Below the pieces are notes generated by a model. It had not been told where the DNA came from and ran no database searches. It saw nothing but the letters and a program-made list of their open reading frames with translations. From the NCBI GenBank assembly GCA_017477425.1, contig JAFUVT010000019.1, positions 109,900 through 173,899 of the forward strand: a DNA stretch of 64,000 bases, in the 5' to 3' direction. Position 1 is the first letter of the stretch, and every line of letters starts with the position of its first letter. This DNA comes from Bacteroidales bacterium (lineage in GTDB: Bacteria; Bacteroidota; Bacteroidia; Bacteroidales; F082). A program made the position numbers and the translations under genes. Positions 14,746 to 22,631 of this stretch are shown here, one piece after another.

Positions 14746-17511
14746 TCACTTGACTTTATTGACCTTCACCCAGTGTTTATCGGGTGAAAGCGATGTTGAA
14801 ACAATACATTGGCCAACGCCCAGTTTAGGTATTATCAACCGCTGCTCTTTACTGATGCCCATAGATTCGGCAATGGCTTTGCAGTCATCCTCGGCCACCA
14901 AACGATGGGTTATTTTGGTGTTCGTATTTTTGATAGCATCGGGAATCAGCCTTGTGGGAACTTGGTCAACGAGGAACAAACCTTCACCGTATGCCCTGAT
15001 TTCTGACAACATATTGCTGAACATCATAGCAGATTTGTATTGAGGCATTTCGGGATTGTCGCACTTCATCATTACACGGTGGGCTTCCTCAATAATTGTC
15101 AAATGGCGGCAACCGTTGTCGTTGAAGTCAATCTGCCCTGTTTCAGCCTGTGCGGAACGGTATTCATATAGGAATTGAAGTATCAACGCCATAAAGAAAC
15201 CCTTATCAACATCATCGCCTACATACGAAAGGTTGATGACGCACGGTTTGCCGAACAATTCTTCCCATGGGGTTGATTTGGTCGTATTAAGCATTTCGCC
15301 CTTCCAGCCTCGTTTCAAGCTGTCGATACGGGTGTTGAAACAGGCTTTCATGTTTCTTTCAATTCGTTCCTCGTAGCCACGGTTTTGTATGACTTTATCC
15401 ACGCTGACACTCATACTGTTTAGAGTTGGTGCTTTGGTCACTCCAAATTCAGGTGTGGTGGTCAACCAGTCTGTCGTCTTGTTCTGATAGATGGTATAAA
15501 GTAAGTCCTCCATCAGTACAGGCAAAATATCATACATCGGGAACGCGGCAGCGAATGTAGATTTCAAACGGTCAATATGGCTAAGCACATTGGGGTCTTG
15601 TTCTTTATTGAGCCATATTATTTCAAATGGATTAAGTTTCAACTCCTTAATGTTCTCAGCCGTCTTACGGGTGCGCTTGTCCTTGTAGTTTTTGCATCCA
15701 GGTACATAAATGGATATTTGATTATTCGGATGTGATTGGTTGTATTCTATTGCCCAATCCACATATTCCGTTTTTGCGGGTTCTATCACCAAGAATGGCA
15801 CTTGTCCTGATAAACTATTGAGTATAGCTTGAACCGTGTTTGTTTTGCCACTTCCATTGATTCCAGATAGTAATGTGTGTTTTGCCAAAGAATCGATGGA
15901 TAGTTTGTATTCCATTTTGGTTTCCGAGCCGCCATACAGCAAGTTACCAAATTGAATAGTCTGCTTATCATTACTAATTATTGGCTTGTTTAAGCTGAAC
16001 TCCGGTGAGCTGTCAACCACACTGATACCCGGCACTGATCTCAGCGGGAAATTAATAAGGTAAGAAAGCTCTTTTGTGGTTAGTACACTCTTTAATTCCA
16101 TAAAATGCTCTCCCCACGGATGTTGGAATCTTCGCCCACCTGCGCCGTATATTGCAAGATGTGGTTCTGTCAACTGGCCAAAAGAAGTTTGCATCAACGA
16201 CTTGCCATTTATGTTCTGGCTCATTACATCGGTGATGCGGTGAACTCTAACAGGTTCGTATGACGATTCCTGACCACTCATAATGGAACGCAATTGTAAC
16301 GCGCCACTTTCGGCATCAGCCTCTTTTTCCGCAAGAAGGTAAGTTCCAACAGTCCATAGACCGATGGCCTTGCCGACTTCAAATCGTTTTGAATGATAAT
16401 AAAGTTGTTCGGCTATTGCCTCGATATGTTTGTTGACAATATTCCTCCCTATGCTCTGCGATTTGCTTTCGTTCACTCCTTCGGTATATGTATCGGAGGA
16501 AGAAGTTGAATCCGTATTGGTGGTTCCTGTGGTCTTTGTCGGCATAGCACTGCTAATGAAACCTGCGACCAATGCCCCTCCCGGTATTACGGCACTTGCT
16601 GCACCCGCCAAAGCTCCAGCAGCATTCACACATCCATCTAAAACAGCTGAAGCCGCAGGGAACATTTCTGCGGCCATTCCAAGACCTGTTGCCGCCAATG
16701 CAGTTTTGCCAAGGGTAGTAAAGCTCTTTTTGGAAACAGACTCACTGATACTTGTCGAATGAGAACTGCCTTCGGTATGCGAGACGGAACGAGAAGTGCC
16801 ATGACTTATCCCTTCTGTAACATTCATGGATTTCAATGATTCTGCTTGACCATCCATTTCCCTGCATTCATATAGCATGGTTTCAACATCATTCGTCTCG
16901 ATAGGATCAGCTACAACCAAATAGGCGAAGCTTTTACTTTTGTTCATGCCCGCTATCAATGTGTCGATAGTAGCAGGATAAACGGTCTTATATAGAGTCT
17001 CCATCGAAGGAATGCCCGTCAACGCATAAACGTTATCAAGCTTATCGGTGCGGACGCCTTGCTTCAGATTTGCAATATTTGGGTCATCCTCATCAACCAT
17101 AGCGGTTTGAATGCCAGGCCAGACACCTTTAATGAACTCATTCAAGTGTTTTATGTGGCGTTTAAGATTATCGTTACCTCTTAATCCCAAGTACATGCTG
17201 CACTCTTCGCCATTCCCGACAATCAAGAATAGCAGTTGCACCTTTTTAGGTAAAAAGCAGGAATACAGAATTTTCTGAATAGCCACAAAGCAGTTTTCAG
17301 GGCCTTTCTCAACAGGCCGTCCCACCTGTCTGATAGAAATCCATTTTGCTTCAAGTTGGGTGGAGTTTGCAATGGGTTGAATCTTGAAAGGAGAGTTTTC
17401 AGAATCAATGTCCTGCAAATACTTTCTTTCAGCGCAGAACGATAGTGACGCTGACATTGCCGTAGCGACGCGGGCTTTGGCGACTGGTTCGTATGGATTA
17501 ATGTTTGCCAT
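14746..17511 (-). CDS. HerA/DUF87-type ATPase with glycine-rich membrane segment
   Basis: A 921-aa P-loop NTPase of the HerA/VirB4-like (DUF87) group. Walker A LLSGINGSGKTNTVQ is at about 545-558, Walker B HLTIIEEAHRVM at about 805, followed by the SNMLSEIRAYGEGLFLVDQ helix and QVPTRLIPDAIKNTN with the arginine-finger/sensor region, and a C-terminal VSTSLSPDKHWVKVNK strand. The N-terminal half contains Ser/Thr-rich spacers around a small-residue, glycine-rich hydrophobic stretch (about 268-320; AAGALAGAASAVIPGGALVA) that could insert in a membrane. HerA-type hexamers pump DNA or protein. Here it is locked between an Hsp70-like gene (11 nt upstream) and a metallopeptidase gene, so it may be the motor of that system. 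Confidence 0.85.
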   Translation of the reverse strand: MANINPYEPVAKARVATAMSASLSFCAERKYLQDIDSENSPFKIQPIANSTQLEAKWISIRQVGRPVEKGPENCFVAIQKILYSCFLPKKVQLLFLIVGNGEECSMYLGLRGNDNLKRHIKHLNEFIKGVWPGIQTAMVDEDDPNIANLKQGVRTDKLDNVYALTGIPSMETLYKTVYPATIDTLIAGMNKSKSFAYLVVADPIETNDVETMLYECREMDGQAESLKSMNVTEGISHGTSRSVSHTEGSSHSTSISESVSKKSFTTLGKTALAATGLGMAAEMFPAASAVLDGCVNAAGALAGAASAVIPGGALVAGFISSAMPTKTTGTTNTDSTSSSDTYTEGVNESKSQSIGRNIVNKHIEAIAEQLYYHSKRFEVGKAIGLWTVGTYLLAEKEADAESGALQLRSIMSGQESSYEPVRVHRITDVMSQNINGKSLMQTSFGQLTEPHLAIYGAGGRRFQHPWGEHFMELKSVLTTKELSYLINFPLRSVPGISVVDSSPEFSLNKPIISNDKQTIQFGNLLYGGSETKMEYKLSIDSLAKHTLLSGINGSGKTNTVQAILNSLSGQVPFLVIEPAKTEYVDWAIEYNQSHPNNQISIYVPGCKNYKDKRTRKTAENIKELKLNPFEIIWLNKEQDPNVLSHIDRLKSTFAAAFPMYDILPVLMEDLLYTIYQNKTTDWLTTTPEFGVTKAPTLNSMSVSVDKVIQNRGYEERIERNMKACFNTRIDSLKRGWKGEMLNTTKSTPWEELFGKPCVINLSYVGDDVDKGFFMALILQFLYEYRSAQAETGQIDFNDNGCRHLTIIEEAHRVMMKCDNPEMPQYKSAMMFSNMLSEIRAYGEGLFLVDQVPTRLIPDAIKNTNTKITHRLVAEDDCKAIAESMGISKEQRLIIPKLGVGQCIVSTSLSPDKHWVKVNKVK

Positions 17512-17522
17512 AATACTCTTTT

Positions 17523-19430
17523 TTAATCAATTAAAATGCGGGCGTTTTTAAGTTCTCTCTTGTAGGCATCCAACATAGACCTCAAGGCAGATTGAATATC
17601 CTGTTTGATTTTCTTGTTGTTGGCCACCGAAGCGATGATTTCTTCGTGCAATGCTTCTGACATGTGTTCACCATTCCACTTTTCGGCAAAGCCATCCCAG
17701 ACTTTTTCTCTCGTGCTTTTATTGAGAGGCTTTGACATAGCCTCGGCCTTCTTTTCTTCTTCTGACTTGCCAAACAGCTTACCCAACCCCCAGCTGACCA
17801 AAAGGCCAGGAATACCAAACAATATGGTGGCGATTCCCATTCCTCCAATACTCAACCAATTGGTACTGTTTGAGGCAATCTGGTCTGAAATCTCTCTAAC
17901 AACATAATCCATGTTGATGTTTCCAACGTTCAATGACGATATTTTCAAATCAGGCACCCTCACGCTTGTACCTTGTCTTGCGTATGCACGGACCATGCTA
18001 TCAACGGCTTGTTTGACACCTTGGGTCTTTTCGTCAATCTCCGCCTGTAGGAACTTCACGGCTTCCGATGATTTTCTGTTCACGCTGTTTCTGATATTCT
18101 TTCGCAATTGGGCTTGTAAATCGTTGGCACTGCGGTCTTGACTGGATTCAGAGAATGACCTGACGGTATCAATGATGGTGTCGGTAACATCATCCCAAAC
18201 CATGTGGCCATAATTGTAAGCAAAGCTTTCAAATATCTCATTGCTTTTTTCGAGTTTGGCTATTTCCTGCGCAATCGTGGCTTCGCCACCCTCAGTTCTA
18301 AGGTCAATTCTTGCAACTTCAGCGACTCCTTGGGAAATGGTCAAAGATGGATCGGTATCACGATAGATTTGTTGCGGCGTAACATCCCAGCATTTGCATA
18401 CCAAATCTTTGATAAAGTCCATTCTGGAGGCTCCTCCTGTAAGAAACACTCCATAAATAGCCTGACCATGAATCTTGGTTTTGCGATAATCAATCATGGC
18501 ATCCTCTATCATTTTCAAGTATCCAGTTTGAACTAACAATTCGTCAAGCTGGCCGGGCTGGAAATTAAATTTGAATCTTTCATCTTCAAGCTCCTCGTCA
18601 TCCACAATATCTTCGAAATTGATGGTTTTTTTGTAGGGTAATGTGGGGTCAAAGTAAACCTTTTCTTTCGCCGCTCTCGCTTGGAAGAGAAGGTAATCGA
18701 CAAGTTTGGGGTATTTGGCTTCAAAAGATTGGATGGCCTCTACCTCTTCGCGTTTTTTCTCATAAATAGTTTTCTCTACAAACGAGGCCCCGCAGTTGTA
18801 TCCGTAGTCAATCAGATTCTCATTGGCATCGTTCATATAGGTAAAGTCAAGCGTACTGGAACCCATATCGAACACGATTGCGCCCTTATGGATGTTTTTA
18901 CCCAAGCCCGATGTTGTGTCTTGTTGTGCGCGAACAAAAGCAGCTCGGGATTCTTTAGTAACGCCAGCTATCGGGATGCCAGCGGCTTCAGCCATTTGCA
19001 TATACAATGCCTGTTGCTCTTTATTCCACCCTGAAGGAGTGGCGATATACACCAAGTGATTATCCTCTTGAAGTAACGCCTGATTGTTCTCCCTAATCCT
19101 GACATATACTTCGTGCATAAAGCGTATCATTATTTTTTCCGCTTCCCCGTTAATGTCTTTAGGGGCTTGTTTGAAGCATACCCTAACGGTCGCTTTCTTC
19201 AACACTTCTGGATTGAAAGCTGCGTCTCCAATATAGGCAGTGCCATCCTCCAATATGGTGATTGCCGACGGAATGACCTTTCTGTTGCCGCCCATTTCCA
19301 AGTCCTTCACTGGATCAAGGTTCGCAGAAGGAGTGTCCCATTGAAAAGGACAAATGGCCGCTGATGTTTCTCCGTGACCAAGGTCAATGCCGATCACATA
19401 TTCATATTTTTTCTTGTTATCTATTTTCAT
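17523..19430 (-). CDS. Hsp70/DnaK-like ATPase with C-terminal coiled coil and membrane hairpin
   Basis: A 635-aa protein with an actin/Hsp70-type nucleotide-binding domain (about 1-385): phosphate-1 loop GIDLGHGETSAA, phosphate-2 loop IVFDMGSSTLDF, adenosine loop VFLTGGASRMDF. The usual beta-sandwich substrate-binding domain and lid are absent. Instead there is a coiled coil (about 385-500), a conserved-looking strand patch, and a hydrophobic glycine-rich hairpin (about 538-567; WLSIGGMGIATILFGIPGLL and the LVSWGLGKLFG end) followed by a charged helical tail. This architecture suggests a membrane-attached, ATP-switched protein rather than a folding chaperone. It lies 6 nt after the GrpE-like gene and 11 nt before the HerA-like gene. 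Confidence 0.88.
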   Translation of the reverse strand: MKIDNKKKYEYVIGIDLGHGETSAAICPFQWDTPSANLDPVKDLEMGGNRKVIPSAITILEDGTAYIGDAAFNPEVLKKATVRVCFKQAPKDINGEAEKIMIRFMHEVYVRIRENNQALLQEDNHLVYIATPSGWNKEQQALYMQMAEAAGIPIAGVTKESRAAFVRAQQDTTSGLGKNIHKGAIVFDMGSSTLDFTYMNDANENLIDYGYNCGASFVEKTIYEKKREEVEAIQSFEAKYPKLVDYLLFQARAAKEKVYFDPTLPYKKTINFEDIVDDEELEDERFKFNFQPGQLDELLVQTGYLKMIEDAMIDYRKTKIHGQAIYGVFLTGGASRMDFIKDLVCKCWDVTPQQIYRDTDPSLTISQGVAEVARIDLRTEGGEATIAQEIAKLEKSNEIFESFAYNYGHMVWDDVTDTIIDTVRSFSESSQDRSANDLQAQLRKNIRNSVNRKSSEAVKFLQAEIDEKTQGVKQAVDSMVRAYARQGTSVRVPDLKISSLNVGNINMDYVVREISDQIASNSTNWLSIGGMGIATILFGIPGLLVSWGLGKLFGKSEEEKKAEAMSKPLNKSTREKVWDGFAEKWNGEHMSEALHEEIIASVANNKKIKQDIQSALRSMLDAYKRELKNARILID

Positions 19431-19436
19431 AAGACT

Positions 19437-20414
19437 TTAATTTTCTGGGGTAAACACTTTTCCTTTTTTCACTGGTTGGCCATCTTTTACGATGGCGGGA
19501 TATACTTGTTTGGCTTCTGTCGTGTTGGCAGAGGGAACAAAGTCGAACAGAGCCGCATTTTCCTCGGTGTAATCCACAACATTCAGATTGTAGTTCTCCA
19601 ACACCTCGGCCAAATCTTCTATTCGCTCTTGAATCTTCTTGATGAATTTTTCATCTTCGGAGTGCGCCCTCTTATAGCCGACCAAGGTCTGAATACCTTC
19701 GAGAAGCACCCCATATTCCCGTTCAATCGAGGGCTTTTCTTGATTCTCGTACTTTTGAACGACATTATTAATCTGCGCCCTGAAGGTGATGATGATTTCA
19801 TCAACGCTGTGGCAAAGGTTCTTTACTACACCAAGAAGCATATCAATGTCAAGTGGCTTTTCAACAAAATGTGCTTCTGTTTTGACATACTTCGTCACGA
19901 ATTCTTTTTCTTCGGGTTTACTGTCGATGTTTTTGTTTATCAAGTACGCGGTCAAGGCAGTACACGCGATGGCTCCGCAAACCGCCCCCCATGTTCCGGC
20001 CAATGCACCACCAGCCAATGCGCCGACACCTGCCGCCACCGATGAAGAGGCAAGGTTGACTGGCTTTTGTCCAATTCTCTTTTCATTCGGTTTCACATTT
20101 TCGACTGATTTGTCTTCGGATTCCGCATCAACGGTAGTATCTTCCAAAGGTTCAGTCTCAATCTCAGTTTTCGGCAAACAAGTGTATCGTGCTTGGTGTG
20201 CGTTTAGAATAGCTATAACTGCCTGTAGAATGTAGTCTTCTGACTGGGTTAAGTTCTGTCGGAAATCACCCTCCTCCATTAGAAGATTAGAAAAATGCTC
20301 CGAAATGATGGATTGGATTCTTTCCGCATCTTTGGGTATGGTAAGATTTGCGAGTCCTTCTCTCAATTTTTGTTCGCTATCCACAAATAGCGTTTCTAAT
20401 GATACTGTAGCCAT
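19437..20414 (-). CDS. GrpE-like protein with glycine-rich membrane segment
   Basis: A 325-aa protein. The N-terminus is helical (about 1-75), then an acidic linker, then a glycine/alanine-rich segment (about 120-155; VAAGVGALAGGALAGTW) that could span or enter a membrane. A long helix pair follows (about 180-285), then a small beta tail with FDFVPSANTTEAKQVYPAIV and KKGKVFTPE. Long helices followed by an FD-P...Y...V...G...rv..P pattern is what a GrpE nucleotide-exchange factor looks like, and the next gene is an Hsp70-type ATPase. The assignment is by pattern and context, not alignment. The ATG at 20414 was chosen because the longer frame (20468) starts in the RNA leader. Confidence 0.72.
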   Translation of the reverse strand: MATVSLETLFVDSEQKLREGLANLTIPKDAERIQSIISEHFSNLLMEEGDFRQNLTQSEDYILQAVIAILNAHQARYTCLPKTEIETEPLEDTTVDAESEDKSVENVKPNEKRIGQKPVNLASSSVAAGVGALAGGALAGTWGAVCGAIACTALTAYLINKNIDSKPEEKEFVTKYVKTEAHFVEKPLDIDMLLGVVKNLCHSVDEIIITFRAQINNVVQKYENQEKPSIEREYGVLLEGIQTLVGYKRAHSEDEKFIKKIQERIEDLAEVLENYNLNVVDYTEENAALFDFVPSANTTEAKQVYPAIVKDGQPVKKGKVFTPEN

Positions 20415-20530
20415 AATATTATGTTTTTGTAATTCAATTCTTGTCAAGGCACCTGCAAGTCCCACCAAGACAGGATTATACTTTAATGATATGGCACAAG
20501 AAAAGCGTGAGACTCGATTCTGTCAAGCCG

Positions 20531-20696
20531 TCTGCCTGTAGGTATCGCCAAACACCTTCTACGGAACGGTCGAAGAAACAATATCCCACGCTTGTTTTTA
20601 TACCAATTCGGCTTGATGCCTAAGTTGATAACAAAAACAGAAAGTGAGCATTAGTCCTTCGTTCCCCGTATTAATTTGGCGAATTTTACAGGCAGG
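20531..20696 (-). ncRNA. Structured RNA candidate (rod-like fold) upstream of the operon
   Basis: On the transcribed (minus) strand, CTGCCTGTA (20688-20696 read in reverse) pairs with TACAGGCAG (20531-20539 side). After a 4x4 internal loop, an 8-bp helix TTCGCCAA/TTGGCGAA-type forms between 20675-20682 and 20545-20552. Further in, TACGG/CCGTA and CGAAG/CTTCG helices, and an apical hairpin around 20605-20632, continue the same rod. That gives about 17 closing base pairs plus inner helices in 165 nt without a reading frame. It may be a stand-alone 6S-like RNA or a cis-acting leader. No known family was recognised. Confidence 0.5.
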
Positions 20697-20778
20697 AACT
20701 CAGAATGCCTTCCTTGCAGAACCGGGATGTCTCCCCCGATTCCAACTGCAAAAATAGTCATTTTACAGACTAATGCTC
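20646..20778 (-). repeat. 11-bp inverted repeat across the leader
   Basis: GAGCATTAGTC at 20646-20656 and its exact complement GACTAATGCTC at 20768-20778. In the minus-strand transcript the first-made arm could capture bases that otherwise belong to the rod structure, giving two alternative folds. Confidence 0.65.
20749..20756 (-). promoter_or_regulatory. Internal -7 element within the leader
   Basis: The reverse complement reads TATTTTTG. A transcript from here would start near 20745 and carry the rod-like region but not the outer 11-bp repeat arm. Confidence 0.4.
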
Positions 20779-20827
20779 GGTTCGTCGATATTTTTTCTTC
20801 GGATTATTCACTGCTGCATGTTTTCGG

Positions 20828-20835
20828 CAAAAGTA
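20828..20835 (-). promoter_or_regulatory. Promoter of the Hsp70/HerA operon leader
   Basis: The reverse complement reads TACTTTTG, and a TTG lies exactly 19 bp upstream, the ideal Bacteroidota spacing. This is one of the best promoter matches in the window. Transcription would start near 20824, about 410 nt before the first start codon (20414). Confidence 0.65.
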
Positions 20836-20891
20836 GTGGCTCAATACGATACAGCAATAGAATATAGTAAATTATAGTGAAAACGACTGTC

Positions 20892-22187
20892 TCAAATGCC
20901 TTTAGCGATATAATGCTTCCTGAAATCGCAAGCCTCAGGGTAAAATTCGGCCATTTGTCTCTTGAACTCGGAATCAGCAGAGTTGGAATAACTGCTGTCT
21001 CGGTCTTTCACCCATTCAGGCCCTTGGAAGAAAAGACGCATTTTCCTGTAGTCGCCACGGTCTGAAAAGTTCCTGACAATATAGATGAGTTCGTAGGGTT
21101 TGTTGTTTTTCCCGTGCCATTCGATAACAGGTAGCTCCTTTCCTTCGGGACGACATCTTCCCGTCAAACGATAGGCGAACAATGCTTTTACATCGTTGTC
21201 ATCTGCAATATATCCTTTGTCGGCAAGCCAATTTATGAAAGCCACAAAGGTTTCCACGCCTTTCTTTTTCAAGGCATCATCCATATAGAAATGCTCTCTA
21301 GGGGTGTTGGATTTGTGCTTCCAGTCAAAGTAGTCATCAGGCAGGTTGAACGAGGCGTTTTCAAAGCCGGCCTTGTACTCATCCCATATCTGATTCACCA
21401 GATTCACGGCAATCGGCTTATCAAGGATGGATTCTATGAGATTGCGCTCCTTTAGGGTATATAGGTCATAGTAATTCCAGTAATAATGGAGATCCGCTGT
21501 CAATTGAGCTTCGAGATAATCAAAGAAATTCGAGTAGAACTCTTCCTCGGCCTCAGGTGTATCTTCAGCATCGTCAGTCTCAATAAAAGATTGCAGCTCT
21601 GCCAAAGTTTCCCGACACCTCTCATTTTCATCGTCATCATATTTTGCGTCTACAAGATGATCGAGGCTAAGGGTACGCTCTTCATCCGTCATGGACAATC
21701 CAGCCATCACATCATCCATGCAATGAGAACACAGGCGAGCCAAAGGCATGGTGTCGCATTTGGTTTTCTCCAATAGAGCAACAAAACCATCCTTGTCGTC
21801 GCTTTCTATGAGGTCAAGCAACTCCTTTTTTTCGCCGGAACTGATTTGCAGAACAGATAGGAACTCGCCAACGGTGGGAGAAATCAGCGTCTTTAAAGTG
21901 TCATAAATCTCATCAAGCTGCATGAAGGGCATTTCGGCCTCGTCATTGATAAGTTGTTCTTTATATTGTGGCAAAACCCGATTGTCGTGAATGAAAGCAA
22001 TGGCAACACTCAAAGGAGCAGACACTTCCTTCCACAGCCGCATAACCAGTTGGTAATCCTCATCATCAAGAGCCTCTATGAAGGCTTCAATCTCTTTTGC
22101 GGATGCCTCTGGCATAGGCTGGGTGATAGCTCTTTCCAAACCTTCGAAATACAGTTTCTTTCTCCTTATGGCTTCCTTGTTGTTCAT
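20892..22187 (-). CDS. Uncharacterised protein, possibly DUF6043-like
   Basis: A 431-aa acidic, helical protein. The C-terminal third (ALFAYRLTGRCRPEG, PVIEWHGKNNKPYELIYIVR, then RLFFQGPEW) resembles the DUF6043 group of Bacteroidales accessory proteins; that match is from memory. The middle region is rich in Glu/Asp and aromatic residues (YYWNYYDLYTLKERN). There is no membrane segment or signal. The ATG at 22187 was chosen over 22202 because the -7 box TACTTTTG ends 4 nt before it. It lies upstream of, and is transcribed toward, the leader of the Hsp70/HerA operon. Function is unknown. Confidence 0.72.
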   Translation of the reverse strand: MNNKEAIRRKKLYFEGLERAITQPMPEASAKEIEAFIEALDDEDYQLVMRLWKEVSAPLSVAIAFIHDNRVLPQYKEQLINDEAEMPFMQLDEIYDTLKTLISPTVGEFLSVLQISSGEKKELLDLIESDDKDGFVALLEKTKCDTMPLARLCSHCMDDVMAGLSMTDEERTLSLDHLVDAKYDDDENERCRETLAELQSFIETDDAEDTPEAEEEFYSNFFDYLEAQLTADLHYYWNYYDLYTLKERNLIESILDKPIAVNLVNQIWDEYKAGFENASFNLPDDYFDWKHKSNTPREHFYMDDALKKKGVETFVAFINWLADKGYIADDNDVKALFAYRLTGRCRPEGKELPVIEWHGKNNKPYELIYIVRNFSDRGDYRKMRLFFQGPEWVKDRDSSYSNSADSEFKRQMAEFYPEACDFRKHYIAKGI

Positions 22188-22191
22188 GCCG

Positions 22192-22199
22192 CAAAAGTA
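22192..22199 (-). promoter_or_regulatory. -7 element abutting the start codon at 22187
   Basis: The reverse complement reads TACTTTTG and ends 4 nt before the ATG, so the mRNA would be leaderless or nearly so. Confidence 0.55.
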
Positions 22200-22223
22200 C
22201 ACATAAAAAACGGTTCGGCACTA

Positions 22224-22631
22224 CTACAGTTGGATTTGAATGTCCAATATCGACACAAAGGGGATGCTCACGCCACTTTTTAATATGATGGCTTGGCCGT
22301 AGTCATCAATGTTCTGCAACTGGCCTTCGATAGACTTATACTTACCCCCAGCCTTCTTTTTGTCAGGCTCGAAATAGGTGATGGTTATGGTGGGATGTTC
22401 GTTGATGACTTCCCGTAGATAGGCCATTTTTTGATTCAAGGCATCGCTGTCCTCTTCGGCGAGTTCTTGTTGCTCATCAGTCAGGCGGGCAGTTTCCTCT
22501 ATGGCGGCAGAATGACCAGTAAGAGCGGCAAACGGAGCGAATTGGGCGGCTCTGTTCATCATGCTCATTTGCGCGTGAGACTTTGAGACATGATGCGGAA
22601 GATTGATGATGTCGTCGTAGTTGTCCGTCAT
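22224..22631 (-). CDS. YolD-like protein
   Basis: A 135-aa YolD-family protein. The diagnostic MSMMNRAAQFAPFAALTGH motif follows a short acidic N-terminus. A helical hairpin (EETARLTDEQQELAEEDS) and a beta domain (TITITYFEPDKK, GKYKSIEGQLQNID, IPFVSILDIQ) come next. In Firmicutes yolD is paired with Y-family polymerases such as UvrX/YqjW, and YolD proteins are thought to be UmuD-like partners in translesion synthesis. Its start overlaps the stop of the polymerase gene by 4 nt, the same pairing. Confidence 0.85.
   Translation of the reverse strand: MTDNYDDIINLPHHVSKSHAQMSMMNRAAQFAPFAALTGHSAAIEETARLTDEQQELAEEDSDALNQKMAYLREVINEHPTITITYFEPDKKKAGGKYKSIEGQLQNIDDYGQAIILKSGVSIPFVSILDIQIQL

Larger units (their letters stand above)
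20415..20891 (-). other. Intergenic leader of the Hsp70/HerA operon
   Basis: A 477-nt gap without a protein gene. It holds two minus-strand -7 boxes (20828-20835 and 20749-20756), an 11-bp inverted repeat (20646-20656 with 20768-20778), and a long self-complementary region (20531-20696) listed separately. The last ~115 nt before the operon start show nothing clear. Confidence 0.7.

Noticed and set aside
20531..20822. Retron interpretation of the structured leader
   Set aside because: The inverted repeat is suggestive, but no reverse transcriptase gene exists in the element and the rest of the retron layout is missing.
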